A DNA stretch of 12,607 nt from Oligoflexia bacterium (lineage in GTDB: Bacteria; Bdellovibrionota; UBA1018; CAIMNF01): assembly GCA_903858975.1 (NCBI GenBank), contig CAIOKW010000294.1:1-12607 (forward strand), in the 5' to 3' direction. Position 1 is the first letter of the stretch. Each line of letters begins with the position of its first letter. The translations under genes and the position numbers were made by a program. Below, piece after piece: positions 1-7,202 of this stretch. A model generated the notes under the pieces. That model searched no databases, had not been told where the DNA came from, and was given only the letters and a program-made list of their open reading frames with translations.

Positions 1-888
1 CGAAGGCCGAGAGCGATAATTGATATCGAGCAAATGCTTTTCCGGTAATCGTTGAATCAAGTCTTGGAACACGCTCACGTCCGCATCCCGAAACCGATAA
101 ATCGACTGTTTCGGATCACCCACAATGGTGAGATTCGTGTGTGCAGGTCTTACAAAATTTTCTAAAATTTCACCTTGAATGGGATTCGTATCCTGAAATT
201 CATCCACCAAGACCAAATCAAAACGAGCTTGGTAGTGCTTCCTCACTCGCTCATCTTGAAGGGCTTTTTTAGCGAATAACTCCAAATCGTTAAAATCAAG
301 AGCGCCATCGCGACTTTTTGAGTGTTGATAACGTTGGTACACGGATTGAAACACGAGCCACAGATCCGCAACTTCCGTGCGATGAAAGGATTTAACAATA
401 AACTTCTCAACCCCAAAGGAAACTAAGGAGCGTAATTTATAAAACAAAGTTTCTAAAGTTCCGCGAGAATAAACCGCAAGCAAACGATCAAGCGCATCAC
501 TGATCTCCTGGTTGTCGCTTGAGCTCCAAAGAATTTGAAGACTGCGCTCCCACAACTTTCCAGCTTCATCTTCAAGCAAAATGCGCTCTCCGCCCTGAAG
601 CCCCGCCGAAACGGGAAACTCTTGGATCACCGATGAACAAAGACCATGAATGGTTTTCACCCAATGCTCGGAAAGGTCCTTCCCACCTAATCCCTTCGTC
701 AGCGCCTCCCGAAGGTCTCGCACCGATTTTTCAGTAAATGATACTGCGCAAAATCGTGCCTTTGGCTCTTTTTCAATCAAAGCCTTACACTTAGCAACCA
801 GGGTGGTCGTCTTTCCACATCCCGCTCCGGCCACCACGGCTTGCCCAAGCCCACGGGATTCAATGATTTTTAGTTGTTTCTCATTCAC
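1..888 (-). CDS. UvrD/RecB-superfamily (AddA-like) ATP-dependent helicase, N-terminal part, cut by window edge
   Basis: The minus strand is open from a GTG at 888-886 to the left edge (296 codons, no stop). An in-frame stop (TAA) lies a few codons upstream of this GTG with no other start between, so the start is well bounded, although no good Shine-Dalgarno is visible. Superfamily 1 helicase motifs appear in order: Walker A GAGCGKT (residues 21-27), motif Ia-like AVSFTEKS (48-55), TIHGLC (79-84), Walker B LVDEFQDTNPIQ (227-238), motif III GDPKQSIYRFRDADV (257-271) and motif IV NYRSRP (290-295). The DPKQSIYRFR form, with no DDDQSIYGWRGA, is characteristic of the AddA/RecB branch rather than UvrD/PcrA. 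Members of that branch unwind double-strand breaks during recombinational repair. The nuclease domain that would settle AddA versus a plain helicase lies outside the window. The Walker A Cys in place of the usual Ser is conservative. Divergent from the gene at 930. Confidence 0.9.
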   Translation of the reverse strand, partial: MNEKQLKIIESRGLGQAVVAGAGCGKTTTLVAKCKALIEKEPKARFCAVSFTEKSVRDLREALTKGLGGKDLSEHWVKTIHGLCSSVIQEFPVSAGLQGGERILLEDEAGKLWERSLQILWSSSDNQEISDALDRLLAVYSRGTLETLFYKLRSLVSFGVEKFIVKSFHRTEVADLWLVFQSVYQRYQHSKSRDGALDFNDLELFAKKALQDERVRKHYQARFDLVLVDEFQDTNPIQGEILENFVRPAHTNLTIVGDPKQSIYRFRDADVSVFQDLIQRLPEKHLLDINYRSRPS

Positions 889-910
889 AGACTTAAGTTT
901 GTCTTAAAAT
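884..910 (+). promoter_or_regulatory. Possible sigma70-type promoter for the 930-3443 unit
   Basis: TTCACA (884-889, 5 of 6 to the -35 consensus) and TAAAAT (905-910, 5 of 6 to the -10 consensus) are separated by 15 bp, shorter than the ideal 17. The -35 overlaps the GTG start of the divergent helicase gene. A TTAAG-TTTGT-CTTAA inverted repeat (893-907) overlaps the -10 and could be an operator. The predicted start point would be near 917, leaving a short leader before the ATG at 930. Consensus matching by eye only. Confidence 0.3.
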
Positions 911-929
911 TGACGATAAGAAAAGAGAT

Positions 930-2084
930 ATGAACAGCGTTGCCTCATCTCGAAAAATAGCATTTGTGACAGATGAGCGGCTCTCGCATGCACGCAAAAC
1001 CGAGTTTCATCAATTTATCAGCCGACTTAAAATTCACTTCTCGATCGAAGTATTCTCGGCCCAGATGGGAGAAAAAGATTTCTTAGATCGAATCAAAGGG
1101 GATTCTTTCTCTTTGGTGCTTTTACCCTGGTATCACTACTTAAAATGGAAACACGTTGAGCAACACTTTGGATCTCTTCGAATGGGCGGCCCCAATGTTG
1201 CAGGCTATTTTGCGGATGCCGTACTTCCCTTTGAACTAAGCGAACTTCCCCATTATCATCGCATGATTTTGCTCGATTTCTACAGGATGGATACCTTTGA
1301 AGTCGAAGCGCTCTTGGGTAACTTAATCTCTCACGAGCAACGATCTGGATTCAAAGGCCTCATCCCGAAATCGAGCACCATCTTTTATCAAAATTGGTTT
1401 GAACATGATCGCAGTAGCACCCGCTGCATTGATGCTATCGTCAATTCAACCCTGATCAAATCCCCGCGCTGGGCTCCACGGATTGATCAAATTCGATTCT
1501 ATCTTACTTCTCTTTGGTCGCTTTGTTTTCAAGACCAACACCAAAGTCCAAGCCTTGAGCCCTGCGGAGAGATTGAGCTTGCTGAGTTTAGCAAACGGCT
1601 AGCGATTAAGTTTGTATTTCAAGACCGAGACCTGACACTCAAGCACATGATGCAGTGGACTTGGCCGCCAGAACATCAGGGCAACCCGATGATTGAAATG
1701 CTCGTGAAAAATGCTGATTTTGTGCGGATTCATCATTTCCCTGAAACTCAAAAACTGGAAGTCACCGCATTATTTACTCCCACCGCACCCGTCTTGGCTC
1801 ACCCCGGTGAAGTCCGAGGACTTTGGATTGAACCTCAAAAATTAAGATACCTGAAAAACACCGAAGAAGAGGGATTTAGCAAAAGAGTCCCCATCCACAG
1901 CGCTAAAGATCAGATGATCTCAGATCAATTTCTTGAAATTCTCGAGCAATTGAAGGCGGTGCATATGCAACTGGGTTCCGTGAGTCATGAAGAGCGTTTT
2001 ATTTTAGAGCATCAAATCTCTAACCTTCGCTTTCTGATCAATTCCATTGAAAAGAAGGTAGCCGAAAAGAAGAAAGTTGCGTAA
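930..2084 (+). CDS. Hypothetical protein, 384 aa, predicted cytoplasmic, C-terminal coiled coil
   Basis: I do not recognise this family. ATG start preceded by a purine-rich but weak Shine-Dalgarno (AAGAAAAGAG). There is no signal peptide and no membrane segment. The N-terminus (about 8-66) alternates strand and helix, with KIAFVTDE and SFSLVLLPW as hydrophobic strands, reminiscent of a Rossmann-like or receiver-type fold, but no glycosyltransferase, receiver or nucleotide-binding motif is present. The middle (about 60-200) is rich in aromatics and His (WYHYLKWKHVEQHF, PHYHRM). The C-terminus (about 327-380) is charged and helical, likely a coiled coil ending in a Lys-rich tail. The next gene starts 9 bp after the stop, so the two are almost certainly co-transcribed, and this protein may work at the cytoplasmic face with the membrane-anchored propeller. 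Reading frame is convincing from length, composition and operon position; function unknown. Confidence 0.82.
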   Translation: MNSVASSRKIAFVTDERLSHARKTEFHQFISRLKIHFSIEVFSAQMGEKDFLDRIKGDSFSLVLLPWYHYLKWKHVEQHFGSLRMGGPNVAGYFADAVLPFELSELPHYHRMILLDFYRMDTFEVEALLGNLISHEQRSGFKGLIPKSSTIFYQNWFEHDRSSTRCIDAIVNSTLIKSPRWAPRIDQIRFYLTSLWSLCFQDQHQSPSLEPCGEIELAEFSKRLAIKFVFQDRDLTLKHMMQWTWPPEHQGNPMIEMLVKNADFVRIHHFPETQKLEVTALFTPTAPVLAHPGEVRGLWIEPQKLRYLKNTEEEGFSKRVPIHSAKDQMISDQFLEILEQLKAVHMQLGSVSHEERFILEHQISNLRFLINSIEKKVAEKKKVA

Positions 2085-2093
2085 CTTGAAGCC

Positions 2094-3443
2094 GTGCTAC
2101 TGATTGAATTTTTAAATCGCATCTCGTTTTTTTCGATTTTAACCTGGGGCTTTTTCTATATCGCAGTCCTCTGTGCCATTACACTCACTGCATTTCGCTC
2201 ACCCAAAATCAGACGTTATCGACAATCCTTGATTGCCATCGCGACGAGTTCCATTTTACTCGGAACCATTAGCTGGTCGGTGCCATTTTTTATGAGTCGC
2301 TTAAATCCGGATCAGTCGCGCCTCACTGCGATTGAAAGCCTCACTCCGACGGAGTGGGTTGAGCCCGTATCCAATCCAGAGACTGAGCTTCAAGAGGATG
2401 AAATTGCCTGGACGAAGCAACTCCCTTACAAATTTAAATACAAACTGAAGTTCAACTATGAATTTAAGAAAGCACTGGCCGTTGAGTCGAGCACGATTGT
2501 TTTGCTCGATACGAGTGGGAATATTCACGGATTTAACTCTTATACGGGTCTCAATCACTGGGTGATCGCACTTCATACCCACCAGGTTTTAGGCCAAGTT
2601 CAAAATCAAAAGAAGCTCTATATCGTGGACCATACTTCTCTTGATTCTTTGAGAATTTCATCGATTGATCTGCAAAACCCATCCCTCCTTTGGCAGCGGA
2701 ATATCCCGAACTCAAAAGAAGGCTCGATTCATTTCGATATTGAAACTCAAAGTGTAATTGTTTCGACTGGCACGAACGGAGTTTGGAGCCTCACCGCAAA
2801 GACGGGTGAAGTACTCTGGAAGCGGCCTGAAATCTTTACTCGCGCCCGAGTGATTACTTCGTCAAAACATGTTTTGGTCTTTGAGCCCATGATCGCAAAA
2901 AAGCCGGGGTCTTGGTATTTCCTGGATCCTCAAACGGGAAAGACGATTAAGAAGGTCCCCCACGTTTACCCAGACATCAAAGAGTTTCTACCCGATGAAC
3001 TCGAACTCATGTCTCCTCTTTATGTTTTAGGCAAAATCGATTCTGAGAACCTGATGTACATGAACCACCAGGATCTTTCGCAACTCTGGAGCTTTCATAC
3101 TCCAGAGCCGGTCAAGCTCACTCGTTTTTTGAATCGCTCTGAATACTTCCTCCTTTACGACTCTAATTTGCTGGAGCTCCGAAACCTGAGCGATAACCAA
3201 CTGAAGTGGCAAAAGAAGCTTTCTCCCGTCGAGGCTCGCTTCTTAAAAGTTTCGCCTGATCATCACTATTTTACGCTTCCCGTAGTAGCGAAGGATGAGC
3301 TTGCGGGGGTGTCGTTCTACCAGGTCGATACTGGTGAATATCAGGTGGAGGCTCAGACTTCAGAGCCCGTGCTTGATCTCCTTTATTACGGGGACTGGAT
3401 CTACCTTTTTAGCGAAGGCCACCTCTGGGCCTTGAAGAAATAG
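2094..3443 (+). CDS. Membrane-anchored PQQ-like beta-propeller protein, 449 aa
   Basis: GTG start at 2094; an in-frame TAA (the stop of the previous gene, 2082-2084) excludes a longer form. Two membrane segments lie at about 11-33 and 45-67, joined by a strongly basic loop (RSPKIRRYR, 36-43). By the positive-inside rule this places the loop in the cytoplasm and the long C-terminal domain in the periplasm. After an acidic linker (about 75-105), residues 125-449 show repeated blade patterns of the PQQ/BamB-like propeller type: a strand, then D-x-x-G or TG, then a Trp-containing strand (GFNSYTGLNHWVIAL, SLTAKTGEVLWKR, LDPQTGKTIKK, LSQLWSFHTPE, GHLWALKK). BamB itself is a lipoprotein with one signal peptide, whereas this protein has two helices and no lipobox, so it is not an obvious BamB orthologue. 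A scaffold or sensor role at the envelope is inference. Operon partner of the 930 gene. Confidence 0.8.
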   Translation: MLLIEFLNRISFFSILTWGFFYIAVLCAITLTAFRSPKIRRYRQSLIAIATSSILLGTISWSVPFFMSRLNPDQSRLTAIESLTPTEWVEPVSNPETELQEDEIAWTKQLPYKFKYKLKFNYEFKKALAVESSTIVLLDTSGNIHGFNSYTGLNHWVIALHTHQVLGQVQNQKKLYIVDHTSLDSLRISSIDLQNPSLLWQRNIPNSKEGSIHFDIETQSVIVSTGTNGVWSLTAKTGEVLWKRPEIFTRARVITSSKHVLVFEPMIAKKPGSWYFLDPQTGKTIKKVPHVYPDIKEFLPDELELMSPLYVLGKIDSENLMYMNHQDLSQLWSFHTPEPVKLTRFLNRSEYFLLYDSNLLELRNLSDNQLKWQKKLSPVEARFLKVSPDHHYFTLPVVAKDELAGVSFYQVDTGEYQVEAQTSEPVLDLLYYGDWIYLFSEGHLWALKK

Positions 3444-3633
3444 CCTTATTTATCAATTAAATTAGTTTAATTTAAAAAAATAACGTCAAAATTTTAGCTT
3501 TTCGCGTTTTCTGCCGATAACTGGAATAGGCGGAATCTATGGTTTTTTTCAAGAAGATTGAAAATCCTTAATTCCTGACAATTTTACTTTGTTATTTTAA
3601 ACCGTGTCGCGTTAGACTGGTAATGGGGGTTCT
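3444..3633. other. AT-rich intergenic region upstream of the exported-protein pair
   Basis: This 190-bp gap is the largest non-coding stretch in the window. It starts with an A/T-only inverted repeat, ATTAAA-TTAG-TTTAAT (3456-3471), followed by an A-run. That is not a terminator for the plus strand because there is no T-run, but it could act as an AT-rich upstream element. It also holds a FliA-like promoter (listed separately) and a CTGACA hexamer (3575-3580, 5 of 6 to a -35), whose best -10 partners nearby are poor. No small ORF with a convincing ribosome binding site and no recognisable riboswitch was seen. Confidence 0.6.
3494..3520 (+). promoter_or_regulatory. Candidate sigma28 (FliA)-type promoter
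   Basis: GCCGATAA at 3513-3520 is an exact match to the flagellar sigma factor -10 consensus. Eleven bp upstream, TTAGCTTT (3494-3501) matches 5 of 8 positions of the TAAAGTTT -35 consensus. Consensus and spacing are from the well-studied enterobacterial FliA promoters. The weak -35 keeps this a candidate. Transcription would start near 3527, giving a leader of about 105 nt before the ATG at 3634. Confidence 0.35.
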
Positions 3634-5844
3634 ATGATTCGTGGTTTTTTGATTCTGATGTTGGTGACGTTTGCAGGCGCGAAGGCTGAGGCGGGTGTTT
3701 GCTTTTCAAATGGGGTCGCTAAGGTAAGCCCTAAAATAACCTCGGCAAAAGAGTGCCCTACCCCCGGAAAGTTTTATTCGGATGAGTTGGAATGCGCTCA
3801 GGAACAATCACCATCAAATGCTTTGAATAAAATTGTCTATGACGATGGTTTAATTAAAAATATTATCGCAGATCCGAAGATTAGGCCAGGGACCGCGGCA
3901 AGCAACCCGAGCAGCCAACAAACTCAAACAGCCTACTTAAACCAACTCGTAGAAGATAAAAACAAGAAAAAGCTAGAGCAAGATGTCCTTAAAGCGAAGG
4001 GGTACAAGGACCCAAATGACAAAGGTGCAGAGGAGGCACCCTCAGCTCCATCCTTACAACCGGGGTGTACCTTAAATGGTAAACCACTCTCTGCGAAAAC
4101 TGAGAAAGAGTGCAAAAAATTCGGAGGAGATTTCGTTTCAAGTGACGGCAAGACTACAAACTCTGACGGGAGCGTCTCTGATCGAACCCAGGCAAGTGAC
4201 GAGACCACGATCAAAAAATACGCTCAAGATCAAGCCGAACTTGAAGCTGACCAAGGCGATCTCAATAAACTCAAAAAAGATCTCGCCGCGGATCAATATA
4301 CAGATAAACAAGTCGCGAAATTAGATAAAATCTTGAATTCAACTGATGAGAATGGTGTTCCTGGCAAGCTTACGCCTCAACAACAAACAGACTATACCAG
4401 CATGACTGGGGCGACTTTTAAAGACGGTACTTTGGTAAAAGATAAAGATGGTAAAGTGTTAACCCCAGAATCTGACGCAAGGGCCTCTAGAGAAGCTGCA
4501 CTAGAAGGTAATGGTTCCGACAAAAAAGGCAGTATCCAAGACAAGAAGGATGAAATCGCTAAAGACAAAGAAAAATTGAACAAAGATAAAGATAGCGCTG
4601 AGTTATCTACAGCAACCCAAGAAATTCGTAAAAAAAATGGAAAGGATTACGGAGGACATTATCAAGGCGCTGATGTCCAACTCACCGAAAAACTGAATAA
4701 GGGCGCAGAAATGGCAAGCGGTCTGACCGATAAACTAGGGTCAGCGGCCACGCAGATGAGCAGCGAAGATCAATCAAAAGCCCTCGCCGAAAAAGGTGCG
4801 ACTGCGACGAACCAAGATGTGATAGATGCCCATCAACGAGTGGCTGATACTGCGAAAGCCAAATTAAAAGAAGCAGGCATTTTGAACATGGCCTTGGGTT
4901 TATATCAGGTATTTCGAGGGGAGGAGCACCGTGAATCCATTACTCGCGTTGACAAGCGAGCCCTTGATGCGACGAAACAGATCGAAACTGAGGTGTCAAA
5001 GCTAGAAGAATCTAAATTAGGTTGTAACGGCTCTGCCCCATGTATCCAGGGCTACAATGCGCAAATCGCAGCAATCAAATCAGAATCTAACTACGTAACT
5101 GAAAATAAAGATGGAGAAACAAAAGCCCAAACAGGGGCCGTGATGCAACAGGGAATGGTGGGGGGACTCAGCATCGTGAAAGGGATGGGCAATTTTAAAG
5201 ATGCCAACGCCATCGATGTTCACCTCGGCCAAGCCGGAGCGGGAAAACAGTTCAATATGGCGAATAACCAAGGCTTTCAAGGGGCTGGACCCACTGATCC
5301 AACCCTTGCGCCAACCGTCCAACAAAGCGAGATTGTTCAAAATGATCCTGCCGCTAAGCCCGAATTAGGGGGCCGGGAACAGTTTAATCCAAATGATCCA
5401 TCCTCTGCTCCTCAAGGGCCGGTTGCGACTGCATGGCAGGATGGACCTGCTCAGGTGGGACAATCGGGCGGAGGGGGCGGCGTCGGCGGCGTTGGAAGCA
5501 CCTCTGCTGCGAGCAGCGATACACCTCCGAATGCTCAAGCAGGCGCACAACCTAAAGCGGGAAGCTATGCTTCAAGCGGGAGTGGTGGCGGTTCTTATAA
5601 AGGCAAGAGTTCTGGCGGAAGCGGCGCAAAAGTCGGAGTGGATTCAGGATTTGCGGATCTTCTGAAAAAATTCCTTCCCGGCGGTGAAGCCGATAAGAAG
5701 AAGAATGTGAATGCGGCCGTCAACTTTGCTGATCGCTCCCCTGCTTCTGATCAAGCAGCCGTGATCAGCCGAAATAAAAACATTTTTGATGAGATCCACA
5801 AGCGTTACGAGAAAAAGAATAACGAAGGGGCTATCGTATTCTAG
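3634..5844 (+). CDS. Exported low-complexity protein, 736 aa, Cys-pair repeats and C-terminal FDEIHKRY motif
   Basis: I recognise no family. ATG start with a GGGGG Shine-Dalgarno 4 nt upstream. Residues 1-20 form a Sec signal peptide (hydrophobic core FLILMLVTFAG; cleavage likely after AKA or AEA). The mature protein has two Cys-pair repeats, C23-x2-NG...KEC41-x3-G-x-F-x-S and C145-x2-NG...KEC160-x3-G-x-F-x-S. A Lys/Asp/Glu-rich helical region follows (about 190-335), probably coiled coil, then an Ala-rich helix (395-460) and a third Cys pair (C464, C470). Residues 582-665 are Gly/Ser/Pro/Gln-rich and likely disordered. The C-terminal module comprises KPELGG-R (575-581), FADLLKKFLPGG (673-684) and FDEIHKRYEKK (718-728), repeated in the next protein. 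There is no lipobox and no outer-membrane barrel pattern. Seven Cys in an exported protein suggest disulfides. It is followed after 20 bp by its partner gene and may be a structural or secreted component of the envelope; that is inference. Confidence 0.85.
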   Translation: MIRGFLILMLVTFAGAKAEAGVCFSNGVAKVSPKITSAKECPTPGKFYSDELECAQEQSPSNALNKIVYDDGLIKNIIADPKIRPGTAASNPSSQQTQTAYLNQLVEDKNKKKLEQDVLKAKGYKDPNDKGAEEAPSAPSLQPGCTLNGKPLSAKTEKECKKFGGDFVSSDGKTTNSDGSVSDRTQASDETTIKKYAQDQAELEADQGDLNKLKKDLAADQYTDKQVAKLDKILNSTDENGVPGKLTPQQQTDYTSMTGATFKDGTLVKDKDGKVLTPESDARASREAALEGNGSDKKGSIQDKKDEIAKDKEKLNKDKDSAELSTATQEIRKKNGKDYGGHYQGADVQLTEKLNKGAEMASGLTDKLGSAATQMSSEDQSKALAEKGATATNQDVIDAHQRVADTAKAKLKEAGILNMALGLYQVFRGEEHRESITRVDKRALDATKQIETEVSKLEESKLGCNGSAPCIQGYNAQIAAIKSESNYVTENKDGETKAQTGAVMQQGMVGGLSIVKGMGNFKDANAIDVHLGQAGAGKQFNMANNQGFQGAGPTDPTLAPTVQQSEIVQNDPAAKPELGGREQFNPNDPSSAPQGPVATAWQDGPAQVGQSGGGGGVGGVGSTSAASSDTPPNAQAGAQPKAGSYASSGSGGGSYKGKSSGGSGAKVGVDSGFADLLKKFLPGGEADKKKNVNAAVNFADRSPASDQAAVISRNKNIFDEIHKRYEKKNNEGAIVF

Positions 5845-5864
5845 TCATTTCATAGGGGGAAATC

Positions 5865-7202
5865 ATGAAACTCAGTCGACCATCTCAATTTCTGTTATCG
5901 TTGGTACTTACTCATGCGCTCATTTTAAATCCACTCCTGGTGCCACGCGCGATGGCGGGACTTGCACCTCATTCAAGCTCATACGATGAGGTCTGTGGCC
6001 CTGTTGATAACGCCACACCCGAAGAAGCAAAATCCAATCCCGCAGTCGGTGGCCCGACGATCAAAGCCGCATGTTTAAATGGGAAGAACGCGATGGCGAT
6101 GTGGTCTGTAGAATTAGCAAAGACAATTATTTTTGCAGTGGCGGCGGCGGCATGTTTTGCTCTGATAATTTTGGAATCGGCCGGTACAGGAAGTATTTGT
6201 ACCTTAATTTCGATGGGAGTCGGAGCTGCGGCCATGATTACGGATCAAATATTCGCGAAACAAGCACAATCCATATCCGATAATTGGGCTTCGCAGGCTC
6301 AAAAGCTGGTTGAACCCGCAACTGCTGCAGCCATCCCACTTGCAAAAACACTCGCAAAAGAATTGTTAAAAGAAGGAACTAAATTATCGGGGAATGCCGA
6401 ATGTGGAATTGCAGGTGGGTTCCTTGCCGCTGATGCAGTCCTTTCCGGTATCGGAATGAGTGCTGCAGCTACTGCCACCAGCTCCTCTGTGGATGCCGCG
6501 AGGTCCGCGCGCGATGCAGCCGGAATGCAGATGACTCACCCACATGGCATGGCTCAAAATGGGGGGCAAGTTGCGCCCATCGCTCCTGGGGGTATTGCTC
6601 CAACAGCCGCGGGATCGGATTGCAGCAAATCTCAAGGCGACTCTTATTTGACTTGTATTAATCAGAGCGTTCAAGACCCACAACTCTCTGCCATAACCTC
6701 CAACTCACAGTTCATGGGGCTCATGAATAAAGCACTTGGAAAGCCTCTGGGACAATTCGTGAAGGACTACAAAGGCGACGGATCAAATAGCTCCCTGGCA
6801 TCCTATGCCGCTGATGGAATTGGCCTCCCTCAACTCGCAGGCCCATTAAAAGGCGTCCTCGATTCAACCAAGGAACTAGTTGCATCCAAACCTGAATTGG
6901 GTGGCGGTCGCTATAAGTCCAACAACGCCAAAACTGAGAAAAAAGCTTTAGGCGGCATGGACTTTAACTCGATCATGGCAAACCTCATGAAACAGGCGAA
7001 TGGCGGAGACTCAAAAGGTGTGAAAAAGGATGATTCTAAATCTCTCATCTACAAACGCCTGGAAGCCATGTCTCCAGAACGGGTGCTCGAGAGCAAAGAC
7101 ATTAGCCTCTTTGATCGAATCACGAACCGCTATAATAAAAAGCAGGTGGAGCCTGAAGCAGAAGCGGCCAGCGCTTCCGGCCCGAATTCAGGCAGTCACT
7201 GA
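5865..7202 (+). CDS. Exported protein, 445 aa, hydrophobic hairpin and C-terminal FDRITNRY motif
   Basis: No recognised family. ATG at 5865 preceded by a strong AGGGGGA site (5854-5860), 20 bp after the stop of the 736-aa gene, so the two form an operon. Residues 1-31 are a signal peptide (basic start, Leu-rich core, cleavage likely after AMA31). Two hydrophobic segments, about 86-104 and 110-128, are separated by a short SAGTGS turn and could form a membrane hairpin; a third Gly/Ala-rich segment lies at 181-205. Cys residues 44, 70, 97, 112, 180, 253 and 264 are all N-terminal to residue 265, and C253/C264 bracket a short loop. The C-terminal third repeats the partner's module: KPELGGGR (342-349), FNSIMANLMKQANGG (367-381), then FDRITNRYNKK (416-426), ending in a disordered Glu/Ala/Ser tail. 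Its 3' end overlaps the convergent PilZ-HD gene by 7 bp. A membrane-inserting partner of the 736-aa protein is plausible but unproven. Confidence 0.85.
   Translation: MKLSRPSQFLLSLVLTHALILNPLLVPRAMAGLAPHSSSYDEVCGPVDNATPEEAKSNPAVGGPTIKAACLNGKNAMAMWSVELAKTIIFAVAAAACFALIILESAGTGSICTLISMGVGAAAMITDQIFAKQAQSISDNWASQAQKLVEPATAAAIPLAKTLAKELLKEGTKLSGNAECGIAGGFLAADAVLSGIGMSAAATATSSSVDAARSARDAAGMQMTHPHGMAQNGGQVAPIAPGGIAPTAAGSDCSKSQGDSYLTCINQSVQDPQLSAITSNSQFMGLMNKALGKPLGQFVKDYKGDGSNSSLASYAADGIGLPQLAGPLKGVLDSTKELVASKPELGGGRYKSNNAKTEKKALGGMDFNSIMANLMKQANGGDSKGVKKDDSKSLIYKRLEAMSPERVLESKDISLFDRITNRYNKKQVEPEAEAASASGPNSGSH

Noticed and set aside
519..907. Two plus-strand open frames (72 and 85 aa) at the left end
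   Set aside because: They are antisense to the helicase gene, whose motifs run uninterrupted through 1-888 on the minus strand.
3456..3471. A/T-only inverted repeat after the propeller gene as an intrinsic terminator
   Set aside because: No G-C pairs in the stem and an A-run instead of a T-run follows on the plus strand.
3444..3633. c-di-GMP riboswitch in the leader upstream of 3634, considered because of the PilZ gene nearby and the FliA-like promoter
   Set aside because: None of the conserved GEMM riboswitch segments (the GGTCACGCA and GCAAA-type motifs) are present.
6384..6683. 99-aa minus-strand open frame within the 445-aa exported gene
   Set aside because: A shadow of the Ala/Gly-rich coding frame, with no ribosome site.
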